NCBI GenBank assembly: GCA_035316325.1
Contig: DATHJB010000069.1
Span: 1-55,438, forward strand
Reading direction: 5' to 3'
Length of the DNA: 55,438 nt
DNA from: Acidimicrobiales bacterium
GTDB taxonomy: Bacteria > Actinomycetota > Acidimicrobiia > Acidimicrobiales > VFJN01
Shown here: positions 1 through 6,147 of the stretch, in pieces
How the letters are laid out: every line of letters starts with the position of its first letter
Numbering within the stretch: the first letter of the stretch is position 1
Program-made: the position numbers and the translations under genes
Notes under the pieces: model-generated
Told to the model about the DNA's origin: nothing
Database searches by the model: none
The model's input: the letters and a program-made list of their open reading frames with translations, nothing else

Positions 1-1
1 C

Positions 2-457
2 ACGACCGATACCCCCCAGGCAGGCGACGCTTCGGCCGCTCCTGCCGGCACCGAACCGCTGCTCTTCGCCGGCACCTACGAAGGGTCCGACCGCTACACG
101 CTCAGCTCCGAGGGCCCGTGCGACCTCGACCACGACGACGAGGCCACCTTCACGCTCACCGACGGATCGACCTGGCAGTTCCAGCACGACCAGTGCGCCC
201 AGGTCGTCGGGAACATCTGGTCGGCCACGGGCACCTTCACGTTCACGCTGCCCGACGGGGCCACGCTGAGCGGCACCAACGTCCAGGACGGGGTGCCGCT
301 GCCGACCACCGGTGCACCGTTCGACCTCGACATCACCGACGGGTCGGGCCGCTTCGCGGGCGCCACCGGGTCGTGCACGCTCGACAACCACTTGGAGGAG
401 ACCACGCTGGGCCAGCAGAGGCTGTACGGCACCTTCACCTGCGATGTGACGACGTAG
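2..457 (+). CDS. 3' end of a hypothetical, probably secreted protein
   Basis: The reading frame is open from the left edge and ends at TAG 455-457, leaving about 151 residues with the start outside the window. The visible part is rich in Thr, Asp and Gly with alternating hydrophobic residues, as in beta-sandwich extracellular proteins, and has a few cysteines (such as Cys in the GPCDLD, DQCAQ and GSCTLD stretches) that could form disulfides. It begins with an Ala/Pro/Thr-rich stretch that could be the linker after a signal peptide. I do not recognise a family. Third-position GC is high throughout, so it is a real gene. A small hairpin just after the stop (CCCGA/TCGGG, 469-481 region) is a weak terminator candidate. 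Confidence 0.75.
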   Translation, partial: TTDTPQAGDASAAPAGTEPLLFAGTYEGSDRYTLSSEGPCDLDHDDEATFTLTDGSTWQFQHDQCAQVVGNIWSATGTFTFTLPDGATLSGTNVQDGVPLPTTGAPFDLDITDGSGRFAGATGSCTLDNHLEETTLGQQRLYGTFTCDVTT

Positions 458-512
458 CGCCTCTCCCGAAACTCGGGTGCGGGCAGCGGGGCGGGGCGGC
501 GACCATGGAGCC

Positions 513-1097
513 ATGGCCCTGCCGCTGACCACGTCGCCCGCACCTCCCGAGCTCCCCGAGGTGGTCGACACGGGGCTCGTGACGCTGCGGCCGTGGCGGC
601 CGGACGACGTCGGGGCCATGGCGCGGGCGATCGCCGAGAGCGTCGAGCACCTGCGGCCGTGGATGCCGTGGGCCGCCGCCGAACCCCTCTCGCTGGCCGA
701 CCGCACGCAGCTGGTCGCCGAGTTCTGTCGCCAGTGGGCCACCGGCGAGTCGTACGTGTACGGGATGTTCGCCGGCGGCAAGCCCGTGGGCGGCACCGGG
801 CTGCACCCCCGCATCGGCCATGGCGGCATGGAGATCGGCTACTGGGTGCACCCGGCGTGGACCGGTCGGGGTGTGGCGACGTCCACCACGAGGGCGCTGA
901 CCACCGTGGCGCTGGGCCTGCCGGGGATCGTGCGCGTCGAGATCCACCACGACAAGGCCAACGCCGCCAGCCGCCGGATCCCCGAGAAGCTCGGCTACAA
1001 GCTGGTCGCCGAGGTGCCCGAACCGCCCGAGGCGCCCGCCGAGACGGGCGTCGAGTGCCGCTGGCGCATGACCCGGGAAGAGTGGGAATCCCGATAG
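513..1097 (+). CDS. GNAT family N-acetyltransferase (RimJ/RimL-like)
   Basis: 194 residues if translation starts at ATG 513; an in-frame GTG at 477 would add a Gly/Arg-rich tail that does not look coding. The N-terminus has the LRPWRPDD-type beta1 region of RimJ/RimL acetyltransferases. The acetyl-CoA loop is WTGRGVA (about residues 116-122), preceded by the EIGYWVHP strand, and KLGYKLV lies near the end of the fold. The family transfers acetyl from acetyl-CoA to an amine, often a protein N-terminus or small molecule; the substrate here is unknown. The stop is 10 nt before the CoA-transferase start, so the two may be co-transcribed. Confidence 0.85.
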   Translation: MALPLTTSPAPPELPEVVDTGLVTLRPWRPDDVGAMARAIAESVEHLRPWMPWAAAEPLSLADRTQLVAEFCRQWATGESYVYGMFAGGKPVGGTGLHPRIGHGGMEIGYWVHPAWTGRGVATSTTRALTTVALGLPGIVRVEIHHDKANAASRRIPEKLGYKLVAEVPEPPEAPAETGVECRWRMTREEWESR

Positions 1098-1107
1098 AAC
1101 GTCGGGC

Positions 1108-2421
1108 GTGACTGGGAACGTGACGCCCGAGGATGCTGCCAGCCGGCTCCGGCCGACCGACACGCTGGGGTTGGGGCTCGGGCCGGGGCAGCCGCCGGCG
1201 TTCCTGCAGGCGTTGGGCGCCCGCACCGACTGGGAGGAGCTGCGGGTGTCCGGCGCCTTCCTGGCGGTGTTCACCGAGCTGTTCAACCACCCGAACGTCC
1301 ACTACCTCAGCTCGTTCTTCGGTCCGCTCGACCGCATCCTGCGTGACAGCGGCGCCAACATCGGCTTCGCCCCCGCCGACTACCGGCGCTTCACCCGCAT
1401 GCTCCACGACCTGCGGCCCCGGGTGGTCGCCACCGCCGCGGCGCCGCCCGACGCCGACGGCTGGTGCAGCCTGTCGCTCCACGCCGGCCACACGGTCGAC
1501 GACCTGCACGCGGCCGGCGCCGACCCCGACCGGCTGCTGGTGGTGGAGGTCAGCGAGGGCTTCCCCCGCACCTTCGGCCTCCCGCCCGAGCACCGCCACG
1601 CCGTCCACGTCGACGAGATCGACGTGCTGGTCCGCAGCGACGCCGCGCCCCTCCCGCTGCCGGAGACGCCGCACGACGACGTCGACGGGGCCATCGCCGC
1701 CAACGTCGTCCCGCTGATCCCCGACGGGGCCACGCTGCAGACCGGCATCGGCGCCATCCCGTCGGAGATCGTCACGCTGCTGGCGAAGGGCGACGGCGGC
1801 GACTACGGCATCCACTCCGAGATGTTCACCACCGGCCTCATGAACCTGCACCTGGCCGGCAAGGTGACCAACCGCAAGGGCCAGTTCGACGGCGTGTCGG
1901 TGGCGACGTTCGCGGGCGGCTCGCAGGAGCTCTACGACTGGCTCGACGACAACCGGGAGGTGGCCTTCCTGCCCGTGTCGGTGGTCAACTCGCCCGAGGC
2001 GATCGGCCGGAACCGCTCGACGGTCACCATCAACGGCGCCATCTCGATCGACATCCACGGCCAGGTGGTGGCCGACACCATCAACGGGCGGCAGTACTCC
2101 GGCATCGGTGGCCACGAGGACTTCGTGTCGGGGCCGGCGCTGTCGTTCGACGCCCGGTCGGTGCTGGTGCTGCCGTCGACGATCACCGTCGGGGGCGAGC
2201 TGCGGTCGCGGATCGTCCCGTGGTTCGCGGCCGGCACCGTGGTCACGACGCCGCGGCACCAGGTCGACACCATCGTCACCGAGTACGGCGTGGCCGAGCT
2301 GCAGGGCAAGACCGCCCACCGGCGGGGCCAGGCCCTGGCCGCCATCGCCCACCCGTCGTTCCGCGACGAGCTGCGGGAGGCCGCCGAACGGGCGTCGGGC
2401 GGCAACTCCCCCGTCGTCTGA
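1108..2421 (+). CDS. Acetyl-CoA hydrolase/transferase family (4-hydroxybutyrate CoA-transferase-like)
   Basis: 437 residues from GTG 1108. It matches the two-domain acetyl-CoA hydrolase/transferase family, which moves CoA between carboxylic acids through a glutamyl-CoA thioester. GIGAIPSEI (about 213-221) is the CoA-binding glycine loop. The GIHSEMF motif puts the expected catalytic Glu at residue 238, the same number as in characterised 4-hydroxybutyrate CoA-transferases. The GIGGHEDFV block (about 333-341) and TEYGVAEL near the C-terminus are further family signatures. The length is normal for the family. TAGAAC at 1095-1100 lies 7 nt before GTG and overlaps the stop of the GNAT gene, so a leaderless internal promoter is possible. 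The true acyl substrate cannot be read from sequence. Confidence 0.9.
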   Translation: MTGNVTPEDAASRLRPTDTLGLGLGPGQPPAFLQALGARTDWEELRVSGAFLAVFTELFNHPNVHYLSSFFGPLDRILRDSGANIGFAPADYRRFTRMLHDLRPRVVATAAAPPDADGWCSLSLHAGHTVDDLHAAGADPDRLLVVEVSEGFPRTFGLPPEHRHAVHVDEIDVLVRSDAAPLPLPETPHDDVDGAIAANVVPLIPDGATLQTGIGAIPSEIVTLLAKGDGGDYGIHSEMFTTGLMNLHLAGKVTNRKGQFDGVSVATFAGGSQELYDWLDDNREVAFLPVSVVNSPEAIGRNRSTVTINGAISIDIHGQVVADTINGRQYSGIGGHEDFVSGPALSFDARSVLVLPSTITVGGELRSRIVPWFAAGTVVTTPRHQVDTIVTEYGVAELQGKTAHRRGQALAAIAHPSFRDELREAAERASGGNSPVV

Positions 2422-2469
2422 AATTGCGTCCGAAAACCCGCACATAGCGGGCAGATCGACGCAATTTCA
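2419..2469. terminator. Nested palindrome between convergent genes, probable bidirectional terminator
   Basis: A perfect 12-bp inverted repeat: TGAAATTGCGTC at 2419-2430 pairs with GACGCAATTTCA at 2458-2469. A second 5-bp stem, CCCGC 2437-2441 with GCGGG 2447-2451, sits inside it. The left arm includes the stop codon of the CoA-transferase, and the SDR gene ends 20 bp away on the other strand. The AT-rich arm ends would give U-rich tails in both directions. Confidence 0.6.
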
Positions 2470-2488
2470 GAAGGGCCCCAGCACTCCC

Positions 2489-3259
2489 TCAGTTGACGGT
2501 CAGGCCGCCGTCGACCACGAGCACGTGGCCGGTCATGAAGCTGGCGGCGTCGCTGGCCAGGAACAGGGCGGCCGGCGCCATCTCGTCGGCGCGGGCCATG
2601 CGGTCGATGAGCTGGCCGGCGACCATCACCTTCTGCATCTCGGGCGTGGTGTTGCGGACCATGTCGGTGTCGGTCGTGCCGGGTGCCAGCGCGTTGACCC
2701 GGATGCCGTCGCCGGCGAACTCGTGGGCCATCGACCGGGTGACGCTCAGCAGCGCGGTCTTGGCGGCCACGTAGATCGCCATGAACCCGCCCTGGGTGAA
2801 GGCCCCGGCGGTGATCACGTTGACGACGGCGGCGTGGTCGCTCTTGCGCAGGTGGGGCAGGGCCTGCTGCACCAGGAACACGGGCGCCCGCAGGTTGGCG
2901 TCGAACGACTTCTGCCACGCCTCGGGCGTGATCGACCCGTACGGGAGGGCGAGGGCGTTGGCGGCGTTGTTGAACACGATGTCGACGCCGCCGAACGCCT
3001 CGACGGTGCGCTCCACCAGGGCAGCGAGCTGGTCGAGGTCGCCGACGTGGGTGGGGACGGCCAGCGCGGTGCCGCCAGCGGCCTCGATGTCGGCGACGGC
3101 CCGGTCGCAGGCGTCGGCCTTGCGGCTGGCGATCACCACCTTGGCGCCCACCGCGGCGAAGCCCTCGGCGACCGCCCGCCCGATCCCGCGGCTGCCGCCG
3201 GTCACGATCGCCACCCGGTCGGTCAGGTCGAAGCGGCCGAGCAGTTCGTTGCGATCCAT
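2489..3259 (-). CDS. SDR family NAD(P)-dependent oxidoreductase
   Basis: 256 residues, the usual classical-SDR length. The cofactor glycine motif TGGSRGIG is at about 20-27, NNAAN (the NNAG equivalent) at 97-101, Asn122 in ANLRAP, and Tyr163-x3-Lys167 in YVAAK. The position 13 residues before Tyr, where the catalytic Ser normally sits, is Thr150. The C-terminus has the usual GHVLVVDGG ending. An AGGGGGA ribosome-binding site precedes ATG 3259. The family reduces or oxidises carbonyl/hydroxyl groups; many 3-oxoacyl reductase-like members look like this, but the substrate is not visible. It is convergent with the CoA-transferase gene. Confidence 0.9.
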   Translation of the reverse strand: MDRNELLGRFDLTDRVAIVTGGSRGIGRAVAEGFAAVGAKVVIASRKADACDRAVADIEAAGGTALAVPTHVGDLDQLAALVERTVEAFGGVDIVFNNAANALALPYGSITPEAWQKSFDANLRAPVFLVQQALPHLRKSDHAAVVNVITAGAFTQGGFMAIYVAAKTALLSVTRSMAHEFAGDGIRVNALAPGTTDTDMVRNTTPEMQKVMVAGQLIDRMARADEMAPAALFLASDAASFMTGHVLVVDGGLTVN

Positions 3260-3278
3260 GCGGTTCCCCCTGGTCGGT

Positions 3279-3932
3279 TCACGCCCGTTCGAGGGCGACC
3301 TTCACGCCGATGCCGACGAGCAGCGTGCCGGCGACGGCGTCGAGACGCTGCCGCGTCCGGGGGCGGCGGAGCAAGCGGGCGACCGGGCCGAGCAGGAGGG
3401 AGAACGCCCGCCACCAGCACACGGCGATGGCGAGGAACACGACGGCCAGGGTGGCTGTGGTCCGCAGGCGGGGCTCGTCGCTGCCGACGAACTGCGGTAG
3501 CAGCGTGAGGAACAGCAGGGCGATCTTGGGGTTCAGCAGGTTGGTGAGGAGCCCCTGCCGGAACGCCTCGCCGCTGGTGGTCGTGGCCGCGGCCGTGGCC
3601 GCGACGGGAGCCCGCATGTCGTCGGCCTCGGCCTCGTCGGGGTCGGGCCGGAAGGCACTGCGCAGCAGCTTGAGGCCCAGGTAGGCGAGGTAGAGGGCGC
3701 CGATGGTCTTCACCACCATGTAGGCGCCGGCCGACGCCGCCAACACGGCGGACAGGCCCAGCACCGCGGCCGTGGCGTGGCCGGCGATGCCGAGGCAGCA
3801 GCCCAACCCGGTGAACCAGGCCACCTGCGGGCCACCTCGCAGCCCGTTGCGCAGCACCAGCAGCATGTCGGGCCCGGGCGTCACGGTGAGGACGGCGACC
3901 ATCCCGAGGAAGGGCACCAAGAGCTCCGGCAC
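3279..3932 (-). CDS. LysE family translocator (amino-acid exporter)
   Basis: 217 residues from GTG 3932; the frame extends 38 codons further upstream, but that part is an Arg-rich non-coding stretch overlapping the divergent gene. The N-terminus FLGMVAVLTVTPGPDMLLVLRNGLRGG is the hallmark of the LysE/RhtB family. About six hydrophobic segments alternate with a Thr/Ala/Asp-rich cytoplasmic loop in the middle, and TNLLNPKIALLFL is the second family motif. It exports amino acids or related metabolites across the inner membrane; the substrate is unknown. It lies 19 bp downstream of the SDR start on the same strand, upstream of it in transcription, so the two could form an operon. Confidence 0.88.
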   Translation of the reverse strand: MPELLVPFLGMVAVLTVTPGPDMLLVLRNGLRGGPQVAWFTGLGCCLGIAGHATAAVLGLSAVLAASAGAYMVVKTIGALYLAYLGLKLLRSAFRPDPDEAEADDMRAPVAATAAATTTSGEAFRQGLLTNLLNPKIALLFLTLLPQFVGSDEPRLRTTATLAVVFLAIAVCWWRAFSLLLGPVARLLRRPRTRQRLDAVAGTLLVGIGVKVALERA

Positions 3933-3942
3933 GCCATCACCG

Positions 3943-3948
3943 TAGGGT
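3943..3948 (+). promoter_or_regulatory. -10 element TAGGGT for the esterase gene (leaderless)
   Basis: TAGGGT ends 7 nt before GTG 3956, with no ribosome-binding site in between. This spacing places the transcript start at or next to the start codon. Confidence 0.45.
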
Positions 3949-3955
3949 TCCGGGC

Positions 3956-4648
3956 GTGTACGACGACGCTCGGCTGACCTTCGTGGTGCGGAAGAGCACC
4001 GGCGACTTCGAGCCGGGCATCGACGAGCCGCTCGGCCTCGACGCACCCCGGGACGGCGTCCTCTACGTCCCCGACACCGCCGAGCCCGGCGCTCCCCTGC
4101 TGGTGTTCCTCCACGGCGCCACCGGCTCCGGCCGGGCCCACCTGCGGGCGGTGCTGGCGGCCGCCGACCGCTACGGCGTGATCCTCGTCGCCCCGGACTC
4201 GCGGGGCGGGTCCTCCTGGGACCTCATCGAGCAGCAGGGTTTCGGGCCCGACGTCGCCTTCCTCGACCGGGTGCTCGACGAGGTGGTCGACCGGGTCGAC
4301 GCCGACGTCGAGGGCCGGCTGGCCATCGGCGGGGTGTCCGACGGCGCCTCCTACGCCCTGTCGCTCGGCCTGGCCAACGGCGACGTGTTCTCCACGGTGA
4401 TCGCCTTCTCGCCGGGGTTCCTGGCCGTGCCCAGCGCGGTGGGCCGGCCGCGGGTGTTCGTGTCGCACGGCACCGCTGATCCGATCCTCCCGATCGACGC
4501 CTGCAGCCGCCGGCTCGTCCCGCCGCTGCGGGAGGCCGGCTACGAGGTGCAGTTCACCGAGTTCGACGGCGGCCACACCATCCCTCCCGCGGTCGCCGAC
4601 GAGGGGCTCCGTTGGTGGCTCGACGGGAGCGCGATCGCGGACCGCTGA
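3956..4648 (+). CDS. Alpha/beta hydrolase (phospholipase/carboxylesterase-like)
   Basis: 230 residues from GTG 3956. It has the layout of small esterases: oxyanion motif FLHGATGSGR (about 51-60), nucleophile elbow GVSDG with Ser128, catalytic Asp175 in HGTADPILP, and His207 in GGHTIPP. There is no signal peptide, so it should act in the cytoplasm on a soluble ester or thioester; the substrate is unknown. It is divergent from the LysE exporter with only 23 bp between start codons. The 108 bp after its stop contain no convincing gene. Confidence 0.85.
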   Translation: MYDDARLTFVVRKSTGDFEPGIDEPLGLDAPRDGVLYVPDTAEPGAPLLVFLHGATGSGRAHLRAVLAAADRYGVILVAPDSRGGSSWDLIEQQGFGPDVAFLDRVLDEVVDRVDADVEGRLAIGGVSDGASYALSLGLANGDVFSTVIAFSPGFLAVPSAVGRPRVFVSHGTADPILPIDACSRRLVPPLREAGYEVQFTEFDGGHTIPPAVADEGLRWWLDGSAIADR

Positions 4649-4756
4649 TGCAGGTGGTCGCCCGGCCCGGAACCACTCGGCCCGCCCGGCCGCCGGTCAC
4701 CACGGATCCTGCTTGCTGTGCTCATGTGGCGGCGAACTGTGGGTGTGCAGGTGGGG

Positions 4757-5095
4757 TCAGCCCGGCTTGCTGCGCTGGATCCGCTCGGCGATCCGCTTGA
4801 TCCGCTGCAGCCGGGCGTCCCAGGTCGCGCCGACCGCGGACAGCTGGGCGACCGCCCGGGCGACCTGGGCCTCGTCCACCTCGTAGCGGCGCTCGCGCCC
4901 CGCCGGCGTCACGTGCACCAGGCCGACGCGGTCCAGCACACCGAGGTGCTTGGCGACCGCCTGCCGGGTGACGGGCAGCCGCTCGCTGAGCGTGGTCGCC
5001 GTACCGCCTCCGTCGGCGAGGAGCAGGTCGAGCATCCGTCGGCGGGTCGGGTCGCCGACCGCGGACCAGAGGTCGTCGTCGATCGCGGTGCTCAC
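4757..5095 (-). CDS. ArsR family winged-helix repressor
   Basis: 112 residues from GTG 5095, whose first bases overlap the stop of the SRPBCC gene (GTGA overlap). The fold reads AVGDPTRRRMLDLLL (first helix), then the recognition helix TRQAVAKHLGVLDRVGLV and the wing GRERRYEVDE. Metal-binding cysteines are absent, as in the subfamily that sits beside SRPBCC proteins and senses small molecules. Translational coupling to the SRPBCC gene and the repeats upstream of that gene suggest it represses its own operon. Confidence 0.9.
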   Translation of the reverse strand: MSTAIDDDLWSAVGDPTRRRMLDLLLADGGGTATTLSERLPVTRQAVAKHLGVLDRVGLVHVTPAGRERRYEVDEAQVARAVAQLSAVGATWDARLQRIKRIAERIQRSKPG

Positions 5096-5553
5096 GGCCG
5101 TGCGACCAGCCGGTTGGCATACGTGACGAGGCGCGGGAGGAAGTGGTCCCAGCCGCGGACGTGGTCGAGGTAGGCCTCCTCCAGCACGGCCGCCTCCCAC
5201 CCGCGCTCGCGGAAGCCGGTCTCCTTGAAGCGCAGCAGCGTGCCGTCGCCGGACGGAACGAGGTCCAAGGTCACCAGGAACGAGTTCGTCTCGGCGGCCG
5301 CGCCCTCGTCGTACGCCCAGCGGAACGCGAACCGGCGGGGCGGGTCAGCCTCCAAGACGGTGAGCGGCACGATCGTCGCGTCGGGTGCCGTCGGGTCGCC
5401 GAACGTGATCGCGCCAGTGGCGCCGGGGACCGGGTCGAGCTCGGCGCCGTCGGGCCACCACTCGCGCAGGTGCTCGGGAGAGCTGATCACCTCGAAGACC
5501 ACCTCGGGGGTGGCGTCGATGCGAAGCTCCCGCTCGATGCTTCCGTACTCCAT
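5092..5553 (-). CDS. SRPBCC (AHSA1-like) domain protein
   Basis: 153 residues from ATG 5553, preceded by an AGGAGG ribosome-binding site; an upstream in-frame start lacks one. The protein is a single START/Bet-v1-like domain: ATPEVVFEVISSPEHLREWWPDG at the N-terminus, the F-RW strand in the middle (FAFRW) and the closing helix WDHFLPRLVTYANRL. Such proteins bind hydrophobic ligands in a cavity; the exact role of these ArsR-linked versions is unknown. It is the first gene of a two-gene operon with the ArsR repressor. Confidence 0.88.
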   Translation of the reverse strand: MEYGSIERELRIDATPEVVFEVISSPEHLREWWPDGAELDPVPGATGAITFGDPTAPDATIVPLTVLEADPPRRFAFRWAYDEGAAAETNSFLVTLDLVPSGDGTLLRFKETGFRERGWEAAVLEEAYLDHVRGWDHFLPRLVTYANRLVARP

Positions 5554-5571
5554 GTGACCCTCCTGGCCTCG

Positions 5572-5625
5572 ACGCAACCTGTGGTTGCACGTCAACCTAT
5601 CGGGCACGCCCCACTAACGCAACCT
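5572..5625. promoter_or_regulatory. Repeated ACGCAACCT sites, likely ArsR operator region
   Basis: ACGCAACCT occurs at 5572-5580 and again at 5617-5625, with a near-copy ACGTCAACCT at 5589-5598. The first copy is half of a palindrome, GCAACC 5574-5579 with GGTTGC 5583-5588, and GCAA/TTGC halves flank the last copy (5619-5622, 5630-5633). They lie 20-70 bp before the SRPBCC start, where a repressor would block transcription. Confidence 0.5.
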
Positions 5626-5728
5626 TTCATTGCGCAGACGGTTTTCGGAGCTGACGGGGGCCACCGCCCGACGGTGCCCTGACGCGGAACGACGCCGGGC
5701 GGAGTGCCGGGCGTCGGTCCACGGGTTC

Positions 5729-5764
5729 GGTCGGGTTGGTCGGGTTGGTCGTGTCGGTCGTGCG
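5729..5764. repeat. 9-bp tandem repeat, four copies
   Basis: GGTCGGGTT is repeated at 5729-5737 and 5738-5746, followed by two diverged copies (5747-5755, 5756-5764). It ends just before the stop of the small gene at 5774 and may form part of its terminator region. Confidence 0.7.
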
Positions 5765-5773
5765 CGACCCCCA

Positions 5774-6004
5774 TCAGCAGTCCGCCAGGACGCCGGTCAC
5801 CTCGGGGCAGGGCGACGGGGTGGCGACCGAGGCCAGGCGACGGGTGGTCAGCTTGCGGACGGCGCCGCCGAGCGAGGCGATCCGGCTGGTGCGGCTGGGC
5901 TTCGAGGCCCGCACGCTCCGCTCGAGGCGGAGGTTGGCGGCATCGGCCATCAAGGTGTTGCGGCGCTGGTCGGCGAGGGCGTTGCGGGTGCTGGTGGAGT
6001 GCAT
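5774..6004 (-). CDS. Small basic hypothetical protein
   Basis: 76 residues from ATG 6004, which has GGAG 7 nt upstream. The sequence is basic and Ser/Arg/Ala-rich (NLRLERSVRASKPSRTSRIAS) with a Cys near each end of the C-terminal CPEVTGVLADC. No family recognised. It is divergent from the large ATPase regulator. Codon bias is moderate, so the call depends mainly on the ribosome-binding site. Confidence 0.45.
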   Translation of the reverse strand: MHSTSTRNALADQRRNTLMADAANLRLERSVRASKPSRTSRIASLGGAVRKLTTRRLASVATPSPCPEVTGVLADC

Positions 6005-6147
6005 CTTCGGCTCCTGTGCTCGGTGCTTCCTGGTGAGACCAGCATCCGACGAACCGGCTTCCGGCACATCCGTGCCCAGCACGGATCCACCACGTACGGA
6101 CCACGGACCGACCACGGATGGACCACCGAACCCGGCAGAATCACTGC

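Noticed and set aside
94-2445. 783-residue open frame on the minus strand
   Set aside because: It is antisense to the GNAT and CoA-transferase genes, has an Arg/Gly/Val-biased composition typical of GC-rich shadows, and has no motif.
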